DNA of 64,000 nucleotides from Desulfuromonadales bacterium (GCA_029289095.1 JARFUG010000008.1:1-64000), one strand, 5' to 3'. Numbered from the stretch's first letter, positions 34,134 through 48,711 are shown. The notes: generated by a model from the sequence alone, not told the origin. Program-made: numbers and translations.

Positions 34134-34270
34134 AATGGTTTTTCTGAACAACTAGAAAAAGTTTACCGTGTAAAGCAAACGGCAGGATCGGGGCGCACGG
34201 CAGTCTTGCCATGCGCCCCGTCATGCGCTAAAATCCGGCGCCGGTTTTAATTCTGCGTCAAGGAGAGAAC

Positions 34271-35551
34271 ATGGGAAAGAATATCGCGGAGAAGATTTTT
34301 GCGGCTCACCTCAGGGATGAACCGTTTCCAGGAGCCAAGGTCCTCGACATTGACCGGGTCCTCTGCCATGAGATCACCACCCCCGTCGCCATCGCCGACC
34401 TCGTCTGGCGGGGGAAAGATCGGGTCTTCGACCCCACCAAGATCAAGGCCGTGATCGATCACGTCACTCCAGCCAAAGACAGCAAGACGGCCACTCAGGC
34501 AAAAATTCTGAGAGACTGGGCGCGTCGCCACGATATCACCGATTTCTTCGATGTCGGACGCAACGGCGTCTGTCACGCCCTCTTCCCCGAAAAGGGATAT
34601 ATCCGCCCCGGCTTCACTGTCATCATGGGGGACAGCCACACCTGCACGCACGGCGCCTTCGGCGCCTTCGCCGCCGGGGTGGGGACGACGGACCTCGAGG
34701 TCGGCATCCTCAAGGGGGTGTGCGCCTTTCGCGAGCCGAAGACAATCCGCATCAATCTGACGGGCACGCTGCAGCCCGGCGTCTACGCCAAGGATGTCAT
34801 CCTCTTTGTCATCGGGCAGATCGGCGTCAACGGGGCGACCGACCGGGTCATCGAGTTTCGCGGAACGGTCGTCGACGAGATGACGATGGATTCGCGTATG
34901 ACGCTGTGCAACATGGCCATCGAAGCCGGCGGCACATCGGGCATCTGCCTCCCGGACGCTACGACCGTCGACTATCTCTGGCCCTTTATCGAGGGGGAAT
35001 ATTCGAGCCGAGAGGCTGCTCTGGAGGAGTTCCGCAAATGGCACTCCGATGAGGACGCCGAATATGAGAAAGTCCTCGACTTCGACATCTCCAATCTCGA
35101 ACCCCAGGTCACCTTCGGCTATAAACCCGATTGCGTCAAGGCCGCCAGAGATTTCGAAAGAACCCCCGTCGACCAGATCTACATCGGCACCTGCACCAAC
35201 GGCCGCCTCGAGGATCTGCGGGTCGCCGCCGAAATCCTCAAAGGGCGCCGGATTGCCGACAACGTGCGCGGCATCGTCTCTCCGGCCACCCCCAAGATTT
35301 TTTCGGACGCCATGGCCGAAGGGATCATGCAGATCTTCATGGATGCCGGATTCTGCGTGACGAACCCCACCTGCGGCGCCTGCCTCGGCATGAGCAATGG
35401 AGTCCTGGCCGAAGGGGAGGTGTGCGCTTCGACCAGCAACCGCAATTTCAACGGTCGCATGGGCAAGGGGGGGATGGTGCATCTGATGAGCCCCGCCACC
35501 GCCGCCGCAACCGCCATCACAGGCGTCATCACCGACGCGCGGACCCTGTAG
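34271..35551 (+). CDS. leuC: 3-isopropylmalate dehydratase large subunit
   Basis: MGDSHTCTHGAFGAFAAGVGTTD, IGTCTNGRLEDLRVAAEIL. Confidence 0.95.
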   Translation: MGKNIAEKIFAAHLRDEPFPGAKVLDIDRVLCHEITTPVAIADLVWRGKDRVFDPTKIKAVIDHVTPAKDSKTATQAKILRDWARRHDITDFFDVGRNGVCHALFPEKGYIRPGFTVIMGDSHTCTHGAFGAFAAGVGTTDLEVGILKGVCAFREPKTIRINLTGTLQPGVYAKDVILFVIGQIGVNGATDRVIEFRGTVVDEMTMDSRMTLCNMAIEAGGTSGICLPDATTVDYLWPFIEGEYSSREAALEEFRKWHSDEDAEYEKVLDFDISNLEPQVTFGYKPDCVKAARDFERTPVDQIYIGTCTNGRLEDLRVAAEILKGRRIADNVRGIVSPATPKIFSDAMAEGIMQIFMDAGFCVTNPTCGACLGMSNGVLAEGEVCASTSNRNFNGRMGKGGMVHLMSPATAAATAITGVITDARTL

Positions 35552-35614
35552 GGGAACCCCTGGTGGGCGCCCATCGCGCGCAAGCCACAAGATCCCGGCG
35601 GCACGCAGAGGCCC

Positions 35615-35636
35615 GGGCAGGCACAGGAGCCTGCCC
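35615..35636. repeat. Palindromic intergenic element gggcaggc-acagga-gcctgccc
   Basis: Perfect 8-bp inverted repeat between leuC and leuD. Confidence 0.7.
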
Positions 35637-35668
35637 CTACGGAAATATTGAAAGGGAGATTTTCACGC

Positions 35669-36199
35669 ATGAAAAAGACCTTCGGCGGCGCGGCGCTCTT
35701 TCTCGACCGCTCCGACATCAATACCGACGAAATCATTCCGGCCAAATACCTCACCGAGGTGACCAAGGAGGCGCTCAAGCCCCACTGTCTCGAAGACCTC
35801 AAGCTCGAGGGATTCGATCCCAAGGGTGAAGCGCTCAGGAAGGCGCGGGTCGTCGTCTCGCGTCAGAACTTCGGGTGCGGCTCCTCGCGCGAGCATGCCC
35901 CTTGGGTCTTCGAGGTCAACGATATCCACACCATCATCGCTGAAAGCTACGCACGCATCTTCCGCCAGAACATGTTCAACGGCGGGATGCTCGCCATCGA
36001 ACTGCCGCGAGAACAGATCGACCGCCTCTTCTCCATGGCCGGGCAGGGAGAGGTGGAGATCCTGGTTGATCTGTCGGGCAGCGCCATCACCGCCCGTTGC
36101 GGGGATAAGGTGGAGACGTACCCTTTCGATATCTCCCCCTTCGACAGAGCCCTGGTCGAATCCGGAGGCTGGGTCGAGTTTGCAGACGCGCGATACTGA
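35669..36199 (+). CDS. leuD: 3-isopropylmalate dehydratase small subunit
   Basis: FLDRSDINTDEIIPAKYL, NFGCGSSREHAPWV. Confidence 0.95.
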   Translation: MKKTFGGAALFLDRSDINTDEIIPAKYLTEVTKEALKPHCLEDLKLEGFDPKGEALRKARVVVSRQNFGCGSSREHAPWVFEVNDIHTIIAESYARIFRQNMFNGGMLAIELPREQIDRLFSMAGQGEVEILVDLSGSAITARCGDKVETYPFDISPFDRALVESGGWVEFADARY

Positions 36200-36212
36200 G
36201 CCATCTTTTATT

Positions 36213-36241
36213 AATTGAAAGTAATTATACCCTGTGCTATA
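36213..36241 (+). promoter_or_regulatory. Putative sigma70 promoter TTGAAA-N17-TATAGT
   Basis: Upstream of the 36296 ORF. Confidence 0.6.
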
Positions 36242-36295
36242 GTTCCTCCAAATTAAGGGCAGGTCATTTTTTTGCAAATGCCCCAAGGAGGAATC

Positions 36296-36487
36296 ATGCA
36301 GCAGCGTAACGAGATCAGCCGTGAAGAAAGGGAGCTTCTCACGTATTTTCGTGGGCTGCCGGTTCAGCAGCAGCTCGACATCCTCAGCCATGCAGAGGCC
36401 GAGTTCAATTCGTTCGAGCGCATGAAACAGCTCGCGAAACGCCAGGTCGAACAGCGCGTGACAGGCGAGGGGCATGAGTGGCACTGA
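36296..36487 (+). CDS. Small hypothetical protein (63 aa)
   Basis: Own promoter-like sequence, aggagg SD, followed by a terminator. Confidence 0.65.
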   Translation: MQQRNEISREERELLTYFRGLPVQQQLDILSHAEAEFNSFERMKQLAKRQVEQRVTGEGHEWH

Positions 36488-36504
36488 GTTGCGACGATAT
36501 CTGA

Positions 36505-36537
36505 GAAAAAACGGGCCGATTCGGCCCGTTTTTTTGT
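36505..36537 (+). terminator. Rho-independent terminator
   Basis: aaaaaacgggccgattcggcccgttttttt. Confidence 0.92.
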
Positions 36538-36661
36538 GTGAGGCGCTTAAGTCCGGTCTGCGTTTGACTTCGCCGCCGAGTATGTGTAAGATCCGGCACA
36601 GGTCCCGTGCCATGAGTGGCTCATCTCGAAGGGAGAGGCGCGGATCGGCCGGAAAAAGGAT

Positions 36662-36691
36662 TTGACACCGGCCATCGCTCCTTCCTATAGT
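36662..36691 (+). promoter_or_regulatory. Putative sigma70 promoter of leuB (TTGACA-N18-TATAGT)
   Basis: Consensus -35/-10 upstream of leuB. Confidence 0.65.
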
Positions 36692-36757
36692 GGCAACCGT
36701 TCAGAAAAGCAAGAGTTTTGACGGCCCGTTTCCGGCGCCGGATTTGTATTTCGATAA

Positions 36758-37864
<1,107 letters not shown>

Positions 37865-37892
37865 ACAACCCCACTAAAGGAAACAAGACCCC

Positions 37893-38990
37893 ATGAAAGT
37901 CGGACTCGTCGGTTGGCGCGGCATGGTCGGTTCGGTTCTTCTGCAGCGCATGCAGGAGGAAAACGATTTCGCAGGCATTGAGCCGGTCTTCTTCTCGACC
38001 TCCCAGGCCGGGGGGCCCGCTCCCATGAATGCCGGGACCCTCAGAGACGCCTCGGATATTGCCGAGCTCAAAAAGCTCGACGTGATCCTCACCTGCCAGG
38101 GTGGGGACTATACCAAGGCGATCCATCCCGAGTTGCGAAAGGCCGGCTGGCAGGGGTACTGGATCGATGCGGCGAGCACCCTGCGCATGGAGCCGGGCGC
38201 CGTTATCATCCTCGACCCTGTCAACCGCGGCGTCATCGACAAGTCCCTTGCTGCGGGCGGGAAGGACTTCATCGGCGGTAACTGCACCGTGAGTCTCATG
38301 CTGATGGCCCTGGGGGGGCTCTTCCGCGCCGAGCTGGTGGAGTGGGTCTCGTCCATGACCTATCAGGCTGCATCGGGCGCCGGTGCGCCGAACATGCGCG
38401 AACTCCTGCAGCAGATGGGCGTTCTGCATCGCTCGGTGGCCGATCTGCTCGCCGATCCGGCTTCGGCGATCCTCGATATCGACCGCGACGTGACCGCAGC
38501 CCTGCGAGGCGGCGCCCTGCCGATGAAGGAGTTCGGATTCCCCCTGGCGGGAAATCTTCTGCCGTGGATCGATCGTGAAGTCGAAGACGGACAGAGCCGC
38601 GAGGAGTGGAAGGGACTTGTCGAAACGAACAAGATCCTCGGCGCCACCTCTGTCATTCCGGTGGACGGCATCTGCGTGCGTGTCGGCGCCATGCGTTGCC
38701 ACAGTCAGGCGATCACCATCAAGCTGAAAAAGGATGTGCCGATCACCGAAGTCGAGCGGCTCATCGCCGAGGACAACGCGTGGGTTCGCCTGGTGCCTAA
38801 CACAAAGGCCGATTCCCTGGCCCATCTTACCCCGGCCGCCGTTTCGGGGACGCTGGCGATTCCGGTGGGGCGGGTGCGCAAGATGAAGTTCGGCCCCGAG
38901 TACGTCTCCGCCTTTACCTGCGGAGATCAGCTTCTGTGGGGCGCCGCCGAGCCTCTTCGCCGGATGCTGCGCATTCTGATGGAGAAGTGA
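37893..38990 (+). CDS. asd: Aspartate-semialdehyde dehydrogenase, E. coli-type
   Basis: [18 protein letters not shown], catalytic GGNCTVSLM. Confidence 0.9.
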   Translation: MKVGLVGWRGMVGSVLLQRMQEENDFAGIEPVFFSTSQAGGPAPMNAGTLRDASDIAELKKLDVILTCQGGDYTKAIHPELRKAGWQGYWIDAASTLRMEPGAVIILDPVNRGVIDKSLAAGGKDFIGGNCTVSLMLMALGGLFRAELVEWVSSMTYQAASGAGAPNMRELLQQMGVLHRSVADLLADPASAILDIDRDVTAALRGGALPMKEFGFPLAGNLLPWIDREVEDGQSREEWKGLVETNKILGATSVIPVDGICVRVGAMRCHSQAITIKLKKDVPITEVERLIAEDNAWVRLVPNTKADSLAHLTPAAVSGTLAIPVGRVRKMKFGPEYVSAFTCGDQLLWGAAEPLRRMLRILMEK

Positions 38991-39043
38991 TCGGAGGAAA
39001 GTAAAAAGCAGGGCACGCGCGTCGTGTGTCCATGGATTTGCGT

Positions 39044-39067
39044 GGGGGCGATTCTCGAATCGCCCCC
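39044..39067. repeat. Palindromic intergenic element gggggcgatt-ctcg-aatcgccccc
   Basis: Perfect 10-bp inverted repeat between the two asd genes. Confidence 0.8.
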
Positions 39068-39090
39068 TTACCTTTAGGACAGGTCCGATC

Positions 39091-40110
39091 ATGGGAAAAT
39101 TGTGGAATGTCGCCGTCGTCGGAGCCACCGGCGCTGTCGGCAACGAAATGCTGCGGGTGCTCGAGGAGCGAGATTTTCCGGTGGGGACTCTGCGCCTTCT
39201 CGCATCCGAACGCTCCGAGGGGAACTTTCTTGAATTCCGCGGGGAGCAACTCCTGGTGGAGAAGCTCACCGCCGATTCTTTTGAGGGGATCGACATCGCC
39301 CTTTTCAGTGCGGGGGGCGACCGGAGCCGCGAATTCTGCCCAGTTGCAACCAGGGCGGGTGCGGTCTGCATCGACAACTCGAGCGCCTGGCGCATGGATG
39401 TCGATGTCCCTCTGGTCGTCCCGGAGGTCAACCCCGAGACGATCGCGGGCTACGGGAAAAAAGGGATCATCGCCAATCCGAACTGCTCGACGATCCAGAT
39501 GGTCACGGCGCTCAAGCCCCTGCACGATGCCGGCAGGATCCGGCGGATCGTCGTCTCGACCTACCAGTCGGTCTCCGGCACGGGACAGAAGGCGATCGAC
39601 GAACTGCGCGTGCAGACGGGCGAACTCCTCAACGGCCGCCCCTGCGCCGCAAAGGTCTATCCGCACCAGATCGCCTTCAACTGTCTGCCTCACATCGACT
39701 CCTTCCTGGAGAGCGGCTATACGAAGGAAGAGATGAAGATGGTGAACGAGACCCGAAAGATTCTCGGAGACGAGACAATCGGCATTACGGCCACCGCCGT
39801 TCGTGTTCCGGTCTTCTACGGGCACAGCGAATCGGTCAACATCGAGACCGAAGAGAAGATCAGCGCCGCTCGTGCGCGCGAGATCCTCGGCGCCGCCCCC
39901 GGCATTGAGCTTCTGGATGATCCGCAGGGCCTTGCCTACCCCATGCCCATCGACGCCGCGGGACAGGATCTGGTCTTCGTCGGCCGCATCCGCGAGGACC
40001 AAAGCGTCAGAAACGGTCTCAACCTTTGGATCTGCGCCGACAACCTGCGCAAGGGGGCTGCCACCAATGCGGTCCAGATCGCCGGCATCCTGGCGCAGAA
40101 GTATCTGTAG
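39091..40110 (+). CDS. asd: Aspartate-semialdehyde dehydrogenase, second type
   Basis: VAVVGATGAVGNEMLRVL, catalytic NPNCSTIQM. Confidence 0.93.
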   Translation: MGKLWNVAVVGATGAVGNEMLRVLEERDFPVGTLRLLASERSEGNFLEFRGEQLLVEKLTADSFEGIDIALFSAGGDRSREFCPVATRAGAVCIDNSSAWRMDVDVPLVVPEVNPETIAGYGKKGIIANPNCSTIQMVTALKPLHDAGRIRRIVVSTYQSVSGTGQKAIDELRVQTGELLNGRPCAAKVYPHQIAFNCLPHIDSFLESGYTKEEMKMVNETRKILGDETIGITATAVRVPVFYGHSESVNIETEEKISAARAREILGAAPGIELLDDPQGLAYPMPIDAAGQDLVFVGRIREDQSVRNGLNLWICADNLRKGAATNAVQIAGILAQKYL

Positions 40111-40119
40111 AACGAGGCC

Positions 40120-40896
40120 ATGTCCGCATTCAACGATCTGGTTCCGGGACAGTATGTGCAGGCGGATTCACCTCTGCATCGGCTCGATCCCCGGCTGAAG
40201 CTCGCCGGTGCTCTATTGCTGATCGTCGCCGTCTTCTCCGGCGCCCATCTGCTGCGGCTATTTCTTCTCGGATCGATCGCCCTGCTGCTCGCTGCGCTCT
40301 CAGGGGTGGCTCCGGGTAGATGGTGGCGGGGAATTCGGGCCCTTCGCTGGCTCTTTCTCTTCTCCATCTTGCTGCATCTTCTCTTTTCTCCCGGGCGCAC
40401 ACTCTGGGGGATTGAGTGGCTCTCCTATGACGGACTCCTGCGGGGGGTCATTGTCTGCACCCAGATGGGGCTCGCCGTCTTCTTCTCGTCCGTTCTGACC
40501 TTTACGACGAGGGCTGAAGAGATCGCGGCGGCCTTCTCGCGCCTGTGCTCTCCGCTGGCGCGCCTGCGAATCCCGGTGGAGGAGGGAGGGCGCCTTGTGC
40601 TGCTGATCCTGCACTTCATTCCGATTCTTCGCGAGGAGGCGGCCTCTACGGTTCCGGCAGCCTCGCACGGTGTCGCCCAGGCGCGCTCGATAAGGAAGCG
40701 GATCCGCACCTTCATCGAGGCGCTTCCCCCACTGATCCTGCGCCTCGTCGAGCGTGCAGATGAGCTCGCACACGCCTGCGCGCGGGGGGAAAGAATTCCG
40801 GGGGAGGATGTCGTTCTGCCCCCCCTTCGCACCGCCGGCGTCCTCTTCGTGGCGGCGGTCGGTCCCCTTGTCTTCATCCTCATCCTGCTGCCCTGA
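40120..40896 (+). CDS. EcfT/CbiQ-type energy-coupling factor transmembrane protein
   Basis: SPLHRLDPRLKLAGALLLIVAV, ADELAHACARGE. Confidence 0.85.
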   Translation: MSAFNDLVPGQYVQADSPLHRLDPRLKLAGALLLIVAVFSGAHLLRLFLLGSIALLLAALSGVAPGRWWRGIRALRWLFLFSILLHLLFSPGRTLWGIEWLSYDGLLRGVIVCTQMGLAVFFSSVLTFTTRAEEIAAAFSRLCSPLARLRIPVEEGGRLVLLILHFIPILREEAASTVPAASHGVAQARSIRKRIRTFIEALPPLILRLVERADELAHACARGERIPGEDVVLPPLRTAGVLFVAAVGPLVFILILLP

Positions 40897-40897
40897 C

Positions 40898-41713
40898 ATG
40901 CCTCTGATCCGTCTTATTCTCGAATATGAAGGAACCGCCTATGCCGGCTGGCAGCGTCAGGCCAACGGGGTCAGCATACAGGAGGTGGTCGAAACCGCTC
41001 TCGCCAGGGTCCTTGGGGAAGAGGTGCGCCTCCATTCATCCGGAAGGACCGACGCCGGAGTGCACGCGCGCGCAATGAACGCTCATTTTTTCACGGAGCG
41101 CCGGCTCCCTGTGGAGGCGTTCCGTTTCGGGGTGAACCGCCACCTTCCCGGCGATGTCGCCGTTCTCGAGGCCTGCGAGGTCCCTGCGGGTTTCCATGCG
41201 CGCTTCAGCGCCCGGGGCAAGTGGTACCGCTACCTCGTCCAGCAGGGTCCGGTTCGCGCTCCGCTGAACGCGCGCTTCTCCTGGCACATCCGCAAACCGC
41301 TCGATCTGGAGGCGATGCGGGAAGCGGCGGCCCTTTTCGTCGGTCATCACGACTTCGCAGCCTTTCGGGGGACGGGATGCAGCGCGCGCACGACCGAGAG
41401 GGAGGTTTTTTCCTTCGACATTTCGCGTCAGGGGGATCTTCTCTGTTTCGACGTTCGCGGCGGGGGGTTCCTGCGCCACATGGTGCGCATCATGGTCGGC
41501 ACCGTCGTGGAGATCGGTCTCGGCGCGCGCCCCCCGGACGACATCGTCCGGCTTCTGCAGGATGGAACCCGGGAGGCGGCGGGCCGCACCGCTCCCCCGC
41601 AGGGGCTCTGTCTCATGGGCGTCTGGTACGACGAATCGTTCTCGAAAGCGGCGCAAGACGAAGAGAGTTTGCCTTTCGCTCCGATCCCCTGTATATTGGA
41701 GCGTCGCGGGTAA
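40898..41713 (+). CDS. truA: tRNA pseudouridine(38-40) synthase
   Basis: LEYEGTAYAGWQRQANGVSIQEVVETAL, GRTDAGVHA. Confidence 0.95.
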   Translation: MPLIRLILEYEGTAYAGWQRQANGVSIQEVVETALARVLGEEVRLHSSGRTDAGVHARAMNAHFFTERRLPVEAFRFGVNRHLPGDVAVLEACEVPAGFHARFSARGKWYRYLVQQGPVRAPLNARFSWHIRKPLDLEAMREAAALFVGHHDFAAFRGTGCSARTTEREVFSFDISRQGDLLCFDVRGGGFLRHMVRIMVGTVVEIGLGARPPDDIVRLLQDGTREAAGRTAPPQGLCLMGVWYDESFSKAAQDEESLPFAPIPCILERRG

Positions 41714-41806
41714 AAAACGCTTGACAAAGCCGCCCCCTTTCGATAACTTCTCACCTTCTGTGAGCCCCGATACTTCACAGTTTAATGATAGAGAGGAAAC
41801 GTTTAC

Positions 41807-42235
41807 ATGAGCACGCAAGTCGCAAAACCGTCAGACATCAAGAAAAACTGGTATGTTGTCGATCTCGAGGGCAAGGTTCTCGGTCGTGCCGCGGCTGAAA
41901 TCGCCCGGATTCTTCGGGGCAAGCACAAGGCCATCTACACTCCGAGCGTCGATACCGGTGATTTCGTCATCGTCCTCAATGCCGACAAGGTCAAGCTGAC
42001 CGGCAACAAGATGGCCGACAAGATGTATTATCGTCACACCGGCTATCCCGGAGGCATTCGCTCCATCAGCGCCGAGAAACTTCTTGCGCGCAAGCCCGAA
42101 ATGCTGATCGAAAAAGCGGTGAAGGGCATGCTTCCGAAGAACAAGCTGGGGCGCCAGATGTTCAAGAAGCTCAAGGTCTATGTCGGTCCCGAGCATCCCC
42201 ACGCCGCCCAGATGCCCAAAGAACTCGCCCTTTAA
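41807..42235 (+). CDS. rplM: 50S ribosomal protein L13
   Basis: [27 protein letters not shown]. Confidence 0.97.
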   Translation: MSTQVAKPSDIKKNWYVVDLEGKVLGRAAAEIARILRGKHKAIYTPSVDTGDFVIVLNADKVKLTGNKMADKMYYRHTGYPGGIRSISAEKLLARKPEMLIEKAVKGMLPKNKLGRQMFKKLKVYVGPEHPHAAQMPKELAL

Positions 42236-42256
42236 GATACGATCAGGAGACATCAG

Positions 42257-42649
42257 ATGGCCGAAGAAAGATTCTACGCAACCGGCAGAAGAAAGACCTC
42301 TGTCGCCCGTGTATGGCTCAAGCCGGGTTCCGGCAATATCATGGTGAACAAGAAGTCGATCGAGGATTATTTCGGGCGCGAAACGTCCAAGATGATCGTC
42401 CGTCAGCCCCTCGTTCTCACCGAGAACCTCGGCAAATTCGACGTTTACGTCAACGTCTGCGGCGGCGGCCCTTCCGGGCAGGCCGGTGCGATCATGCACG
42501 GCATCACCCGGGCTCTCATGGAGGCCAACGGCGAGCTGCGCGGACCTCTGAAAAAAGCCGGTTTCGTCACCCGCGACAGCCGCGCCAAGGAGCGCAAGAA
42601 GTACGGCCGCGCCGCTGCCCGCCGGAGCTTCCAGTTCTCCAAGCGTTAA
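42257..42649 (+). CDS. rpsI: 30S ribosomal protein S9
   Basis: [20 protein letters not shown]...RRSFQFSKR. Confidence 0.97.
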   Translation: MAEERFYATGRRKTSVARVWLKPGSGNIMVNKKSIEDYFGRETSKMIVRQPLVLTENLGKFDVYVNVCGGGPSGQAGAIMHGITRALMEANGELRGPLKKAGFVTRDSRAKERKKYGRAAARRSFQFSKR

Positions 42650-42678
42650 TCGGCTGCGATTCGCATCTGCATCGCTTG

Positions 42679-42706
42679 AAAAGGGGAGCCCCAGGCTCCC
42701 CTTTTC
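42679..42706 (+). terminator. Rho-independent terminator after rpsI
   Basis: aaaaggggagccccaggctcccctttt. Confidence 0.88.
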
Positions 42707-42726
42707 CGCGTTGAGGGAGGTTGTAT

Positions 42727-43764
42727 ATGGTCAAGGTTGCCGTTGTCGGAGCCAGCGGATACACCGGAGTAGAACTCGTCCGGCTTCTTGCGGCTCATCC
42801 CGAGGCCGAGATTACCTGCCTGACCGCCCGCCAGAATGCGGGGCAGGCGATGGCCTCTCTTTTTCCATCCCTGCTCGATCGCATCGACCTCATCTGCGAA
42901 GAAGCCGACGCGGGCGCCATCGCCGAGCGCGCCGACATAGCATTCACCGCGTTGCCGCACCAGGCCGCCATGGGCGTCGTCCCCGATCTTCTAAAGGCCG
43001 GCTGCAGAGTCATCGACCTGTCCGCCGACTACCGGTTGCGCGATCCCGAGGTCTACCGCGCGTGGTATTCGGAGCACGGCAGTCCGGAACTGTTGAACGA
43101 GTCGGTATACGGCCTCCCCGAAATCTATCGCGATTCGGTGAAAAAGGCACGGCTCGTCGCCAACCCCGGCTGCTATCCGACCAGCGTCGCTCTGGCGCTC
43201 GCCCCCCTGCTGGCAAATGAGCTCATCGATCCCGCCACCCTCGTGATCGACAGCAAGTCCGGGACGAGCGGGGCAGGGCGCGCAGCCAAGGTCGGCAGTC
43301 TTTTCTGCGAGGTCAACGAGGCCTTCAAGGCTTACGGCGTCGCCAGTCATCGCCACACCCCTGAGATCGAGCAGACCCTCACCGACCTGGCAGGTTCCCA
43401 GGTGCGCGTCAACTTCACGCCGCATCTGCTCCCCGTCAACCGGGGGATTCTCTCGACCTGCTACGCTACGCTCAGGCGGGAGCACTCCACGTCGGATCTT
43501 CTTGATCTTTTCCGCACGCACTACCGTGGTGAGTATTTCGTCCGGATTCACCCGCAGGGGAGTCTGCCCGATGTCGCCTACGTGCGAGGCAGCAATTTCT
43601 GCGACCTCGGCGTCGTCGCCGATTCGCGCACCGGACGTGTCATCGTTGTTTCGGTTATCGACAACCTCGTCAAGGGGGCCGCAGGGCAGGCCGTCCAGAA
43701 CATGAACGTGATCCTCGGTCTTCCCGAGCACACGGGGCTGGGCGCACTGCCTGTCTTTCCATGA
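42727..43764 (+). CDS. argC: N-acetyl-gamma-glutamyl-phosphate reductase
   Basis: [33 protein letters not shown]. Confidence 0.95.
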   Translation: MVKVAVVGASGYTGVELVRLLAAHPEAEITCLTARQNAGQAMASLFPSLLDRIDLICEEADAGAIAERADIAFTALPHQAAMGVVPDLLKAGCRVIDLSADYRLRDPEVYRAWYSEHGSPELLNESVYGLPEIYRDSVKKARLVANPGCYPTSVALALAPLLANELIDPATLVIDSKSGTSGAGRAAKVGSLFCEVNEAFKAYGVASHRHTPEIEQTLTDLAGSQVRVNFTPHLLPVNRGILSTCYATLRREHSTSDLLDLFRTHYRGEYFVRIHPQGSLPDVAYVRGSNFCDLGVVADSRTGRVIVVSVIDNLVKGAAGQAVQNMNVILGLPEHTGLGALPVFP

Positions 43765-43786
43765 ACCACTTCAGGAGAGGTTCGCC

Positions 43787-43981
43787 ATGGACTGCACATC
43801 CGATTCTTCGCTGAAACACTGCACCTGCACCTACACCGCCTGCGACAGGCGCGGCAACTGCTGCAAATGTGTCATTTTCCACCGCAAGCGAGGGGAGATT
43901 CCAGGATGTTTCTTCACTCCCGAGGGGGAGCGCACCTATGACCGCTCCGTGGCCCATCTGTGCCGAGACCGCCTGAACTGA
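43787..43981 (+). CDS. Cysteine-rich small protein (DUF6485-like)
   Basis: [33 protein letters not shown]. Confidence 0.65.
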   Translation: MDCTSDSSLKHCTCTYTACDRRGNCCKCVIFHRKRGEIPGCFFTPEGERTYDRSVAHLCRDRLN

Positions 43982-45777
43982 ATCGGGACGCCTCCGCCTG
44001 CTGTCTCCCCATGTCCCGCGCCGAGATGGCAAAGCGCGGATGGGACGAACTCGATGTTCTCTTCGTCTCCGGAGACGCCTACATCGACCATCCCGCCTTC
44101 GGAGTCCCTTTGCTGGCACGCCTTCTCGAGGCCGAGGGGTACCGCGTCGGCATCCTGGCCCAGCCCGACTGGAAAAACCGCGAGGCGTTCCAGGCGATGG
44201 GGCGCCCCAGGCTCTTTGCGGCCGTTTCGTCGGGGGCCATGGACTCGATGGTCAATCATTACACTGCCGCCCGCAAGATCCGGCGCAACGACGCCTATAC
44301 GCCGGGGGGGAAATCCGGCGCCCGTCCCAATCGGGCCGTTATCGCCTACACGGCCGCCCTGAAGGGGGCCTTCAAGGGACTCCCCGTCGTGATCGGCGGC
44401 ATCGAGGCGAGTTTGCGCCGCCTGGCGCACTATGACTACTGGGACGACGCGGTGCGCCGCAGCGTTCTCATCGACAGCAAGGCCGACCTTCTCATTTATG
44501 GGATGGGGGAGAGACCCCTTCTGGAGATCGCCCGACGTTGCGCAGACGGAGAGACGCCTGCCGCCATGACGGAAGTGCCAGGAACTGCCCGTGTGACGTC
44601 CCACCTTCCCGAAGGGGCGCTTGAGCTTCCCTCCTTCGACGAGGTATCCTCGGACCGGGGAGCCTACGGCCTCGCTTTTCGTCTCGCCTCACAGGAAATC
44701 AATCCTCACAGCGCGCGCACCCTTGCACAGGAGCACGCAGGGCGCTGGGTTGTCGTCCACCCCCCCGCTCTTCCGCTCAGTTCCGAAGAGCTCGACCGGA
44801 TTTACGCTCTTCCTTTCACCCGTCGCAGCCACCCTTCCTACGCGGAGCCGATCCCTGCCCTGGAGCAGGTGCGCTTCTCCATCACGACCCACCGGGGGTG
44901 TTTCGGAGGTTGCGCATTCTGCGCCATTACCCACCATCAGGGAAAGACGATCCAGTCGCGAAGCGAGGAATCGGTTCTGGCCGAGGCGGAGAGCTTCGTT
45001 CAGGATCCACGATTCCGCGGAACGATTTCCGATGTCGGAGGGCCGACGGCCAACATGTACGGACTGTCGTGCTCCAGTGACGAGGCCCGCGCGCGCTGCC
45101 GTCGTCCGGGGTGTCTTTACCCCACCCCCTGCAAACACCTGGCCACCTCCGGGCGCCGCGCCGCGCGCCTTCTCAATGCCCTGAAGCGCAGTCCCGGAGT
45201 GCGCCACGTCTTCGTCGCTTCCGGGGTGCGCTACGATCTTCTCGAGCATCAACAGGAATATTTCGAGGCGCTGCTCGCCCATCATGTCGGCGGTCTGCTC
45301 AAAGTGGCGCCCGAGTCGGTGAGCGAAAAGGTGACCCGTGTCATGCGAAAGCCGGGTCCTGCGGCCTTCGAGGCGTTTTTGCATCTCTTCCGCGCGGAAA
45401 GCCGCCGTCTCGGCCGCAGGCAGGGAATCGTCCCTTACTTCATCTCCGCACACCCCGGCTGCACCCTCGAGGACATGGTAGAGGTCGCCCTTTTTCTGCG
45501 CCGCAATGATCTTCGTGTCGAGCAGGTGCAGGAATTCACCCCGACGCCCGGGACGCTGGCGACCTGCATCTATCACACCGGTCGCGACCCCTTCACCGGC
45601 GAAGCGCTCCACGTCCCCCGTTCAGAGCGCGAGAAGCGCCTGCAGAAGGCCCTTCTTCTGTGGCACCTGCCCGAGCACCGTCGCGATGTGCTGGAGGCGC
45701 TGAAATCGTGCGCAAGACAGGAGGCGGCGCGGGAACTCCTCCCCCCCCCAGGGCCGAACCCGTCGCGCCGTCATTGA
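43960..45777 (+). CDS. YgiQ family radical SAM protein
   Basis: [17 protein letters not shown], radical [18 protein letters not shown]. Confidence 0.92.
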   Translation: MPRPPELNRDASACCLPMSRAEMAKRGWDELDVLFVSGDAYIDHPAFGVPLLARLLEAEGYRVGILAQPDWKNREAFQAMGRPRLFAAVSSGAMDSMVNHYTAARKIRRNDAYTPGGKSGARPNRAVIAYTAALKGAFKGLPVVIGGIEASLRRLAHYDYWDDAVRRSVLIDSKADLLIYGMGERPLLEIARRCADGETPAAMTEVPGTARVTSHLPEGALELPSFDEVSSDRGAYGLAFRLASQEINPHSARTLAQEHAGRWVVVHPPALPLSSEELDRIYALPFTRRSHPSYAEPIPALEQVRFSITTHRGCFGGCAFCAITHHQGKTIQSRSEESVLAEAESFVQDPRFRGTISDVGGPTANMYGLSCSSDEARARCRRPGCLYPTPCKHLATSGRRAARLLNALKRSPGVRHVFVASGVRYDLLEHQQEYFEALLAHHVGGLLKVAPESVSEKVTRVMRKPGPAAFEAFLHLFRAESRRLGRRQGIVPYFISAHPGCTLEDMVEVALFLRRNDLRVEQVQEFTPTPGTLATCIYHTGRDPFTGEALHVPRSEREKRLQKALLLWHLPEHRRDVLEALKSCARQEAARELLPPPGPNPSRRH

Positions 45778-45850
45778 CTTGACAGCCCTTCTTTTGCGGA
45801 ATTATTATGTACGTTTGGAGTCGGTCGATTCGCAGCGTAGGTAATCATCG

Positions 45851-46036
45851 ATGAAGTTCTTCCTGGCGGTCCTCGGGACCGTTCTCATCATTGAAGGGAT
45901 TCCGTGGTTTCTCTCGCCCCGGGGAATGAAGAAGATGTATATTTCCATCTTCGCCCTTCCGGACGGCCAGTTGCGCACCCTTGGTCTCGTTTCGATGCTT
46001 GCCGGTCTTCTGATCGTCTACGTCGCCACCCGGTAA
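45851..46036 (+). CDS. DUF2065 family small membrane protein
   Basis: LAVLGTVLIIEGIPWFLSPRGMKKM. Confidence 0.8.
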   Translation: MKFFLAVLGTVLIIEGIPWFLSPRGMKKMYISIFALPDGQLRTLGLVSMLAGLLIVYVATR

Positions 46037-46104
46037 AACTCGGATGAGCGGCCCCTTCCCCGTCCTCCAAAAGAGCGAAATCAATTGACTTTACGTGACG
46101 TTTT

Positions 46105-48305
<2,201 letters not shown>

Positions 48306-48399
48306 ACCCCGGGGGGAGGACAGTCTCTGGACTTGCCCCCTTTTTGTTATTTAACAGGTAAGAGAACTTTCACCCAATTTCCTGAAGGAGGTCCGTCCT

Positions 48400-48711
48400 A
48401 TGGTTTCAGAAGCGTTTGCAATGGCAGCAAATGGCGCCCAGCAGGGTCGATCCGGCTACGAAGGGATCATCATGCTGGTCATCATGTTCGCCATCTTCTA
48501 TTTTCTGCTGATCCGTCCCCAGCAGAAGAGAGCAAAACAACACCGGGAGTTGATCGAAGCACTGAAGGTGGGCGATAATGTCGTGACCGCCGGTGGTATC
48601 CACGGAAAGGTCGTGGCCGTTCAGGATTCGGTCGTCACTCTCGAGATCGCCACCGGCGTCAAGATCAAGATCAACCGCGCCTCCATCGTGAGCGCCAAAA
48701 CGGAATACTGA
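48400..48711 (+). CDS. yajC: Preprotein translocase subunit YajC
   Basis: FYFLLIRPQQKRAKQHRELIEALKVGDNVVTAGGIHGKV. Confidence 0.95.
   Translation: MVSEAFAMAANGAQQGRSGYEGIIMLVIMFAIFYFLLIRPQQKRAKQHRELIEALKVGDNVVTAGGIHGKVVAVQDSVVTLEIATGVKIKINRASIVSAKTEY

Noticed and set aside
41722-41806. Possible L13 autoregulatory leader before rplM
   Set aside because: Only a TTGACA and a short ctcaccttctgtgag hairpin; too little to support a structured leader
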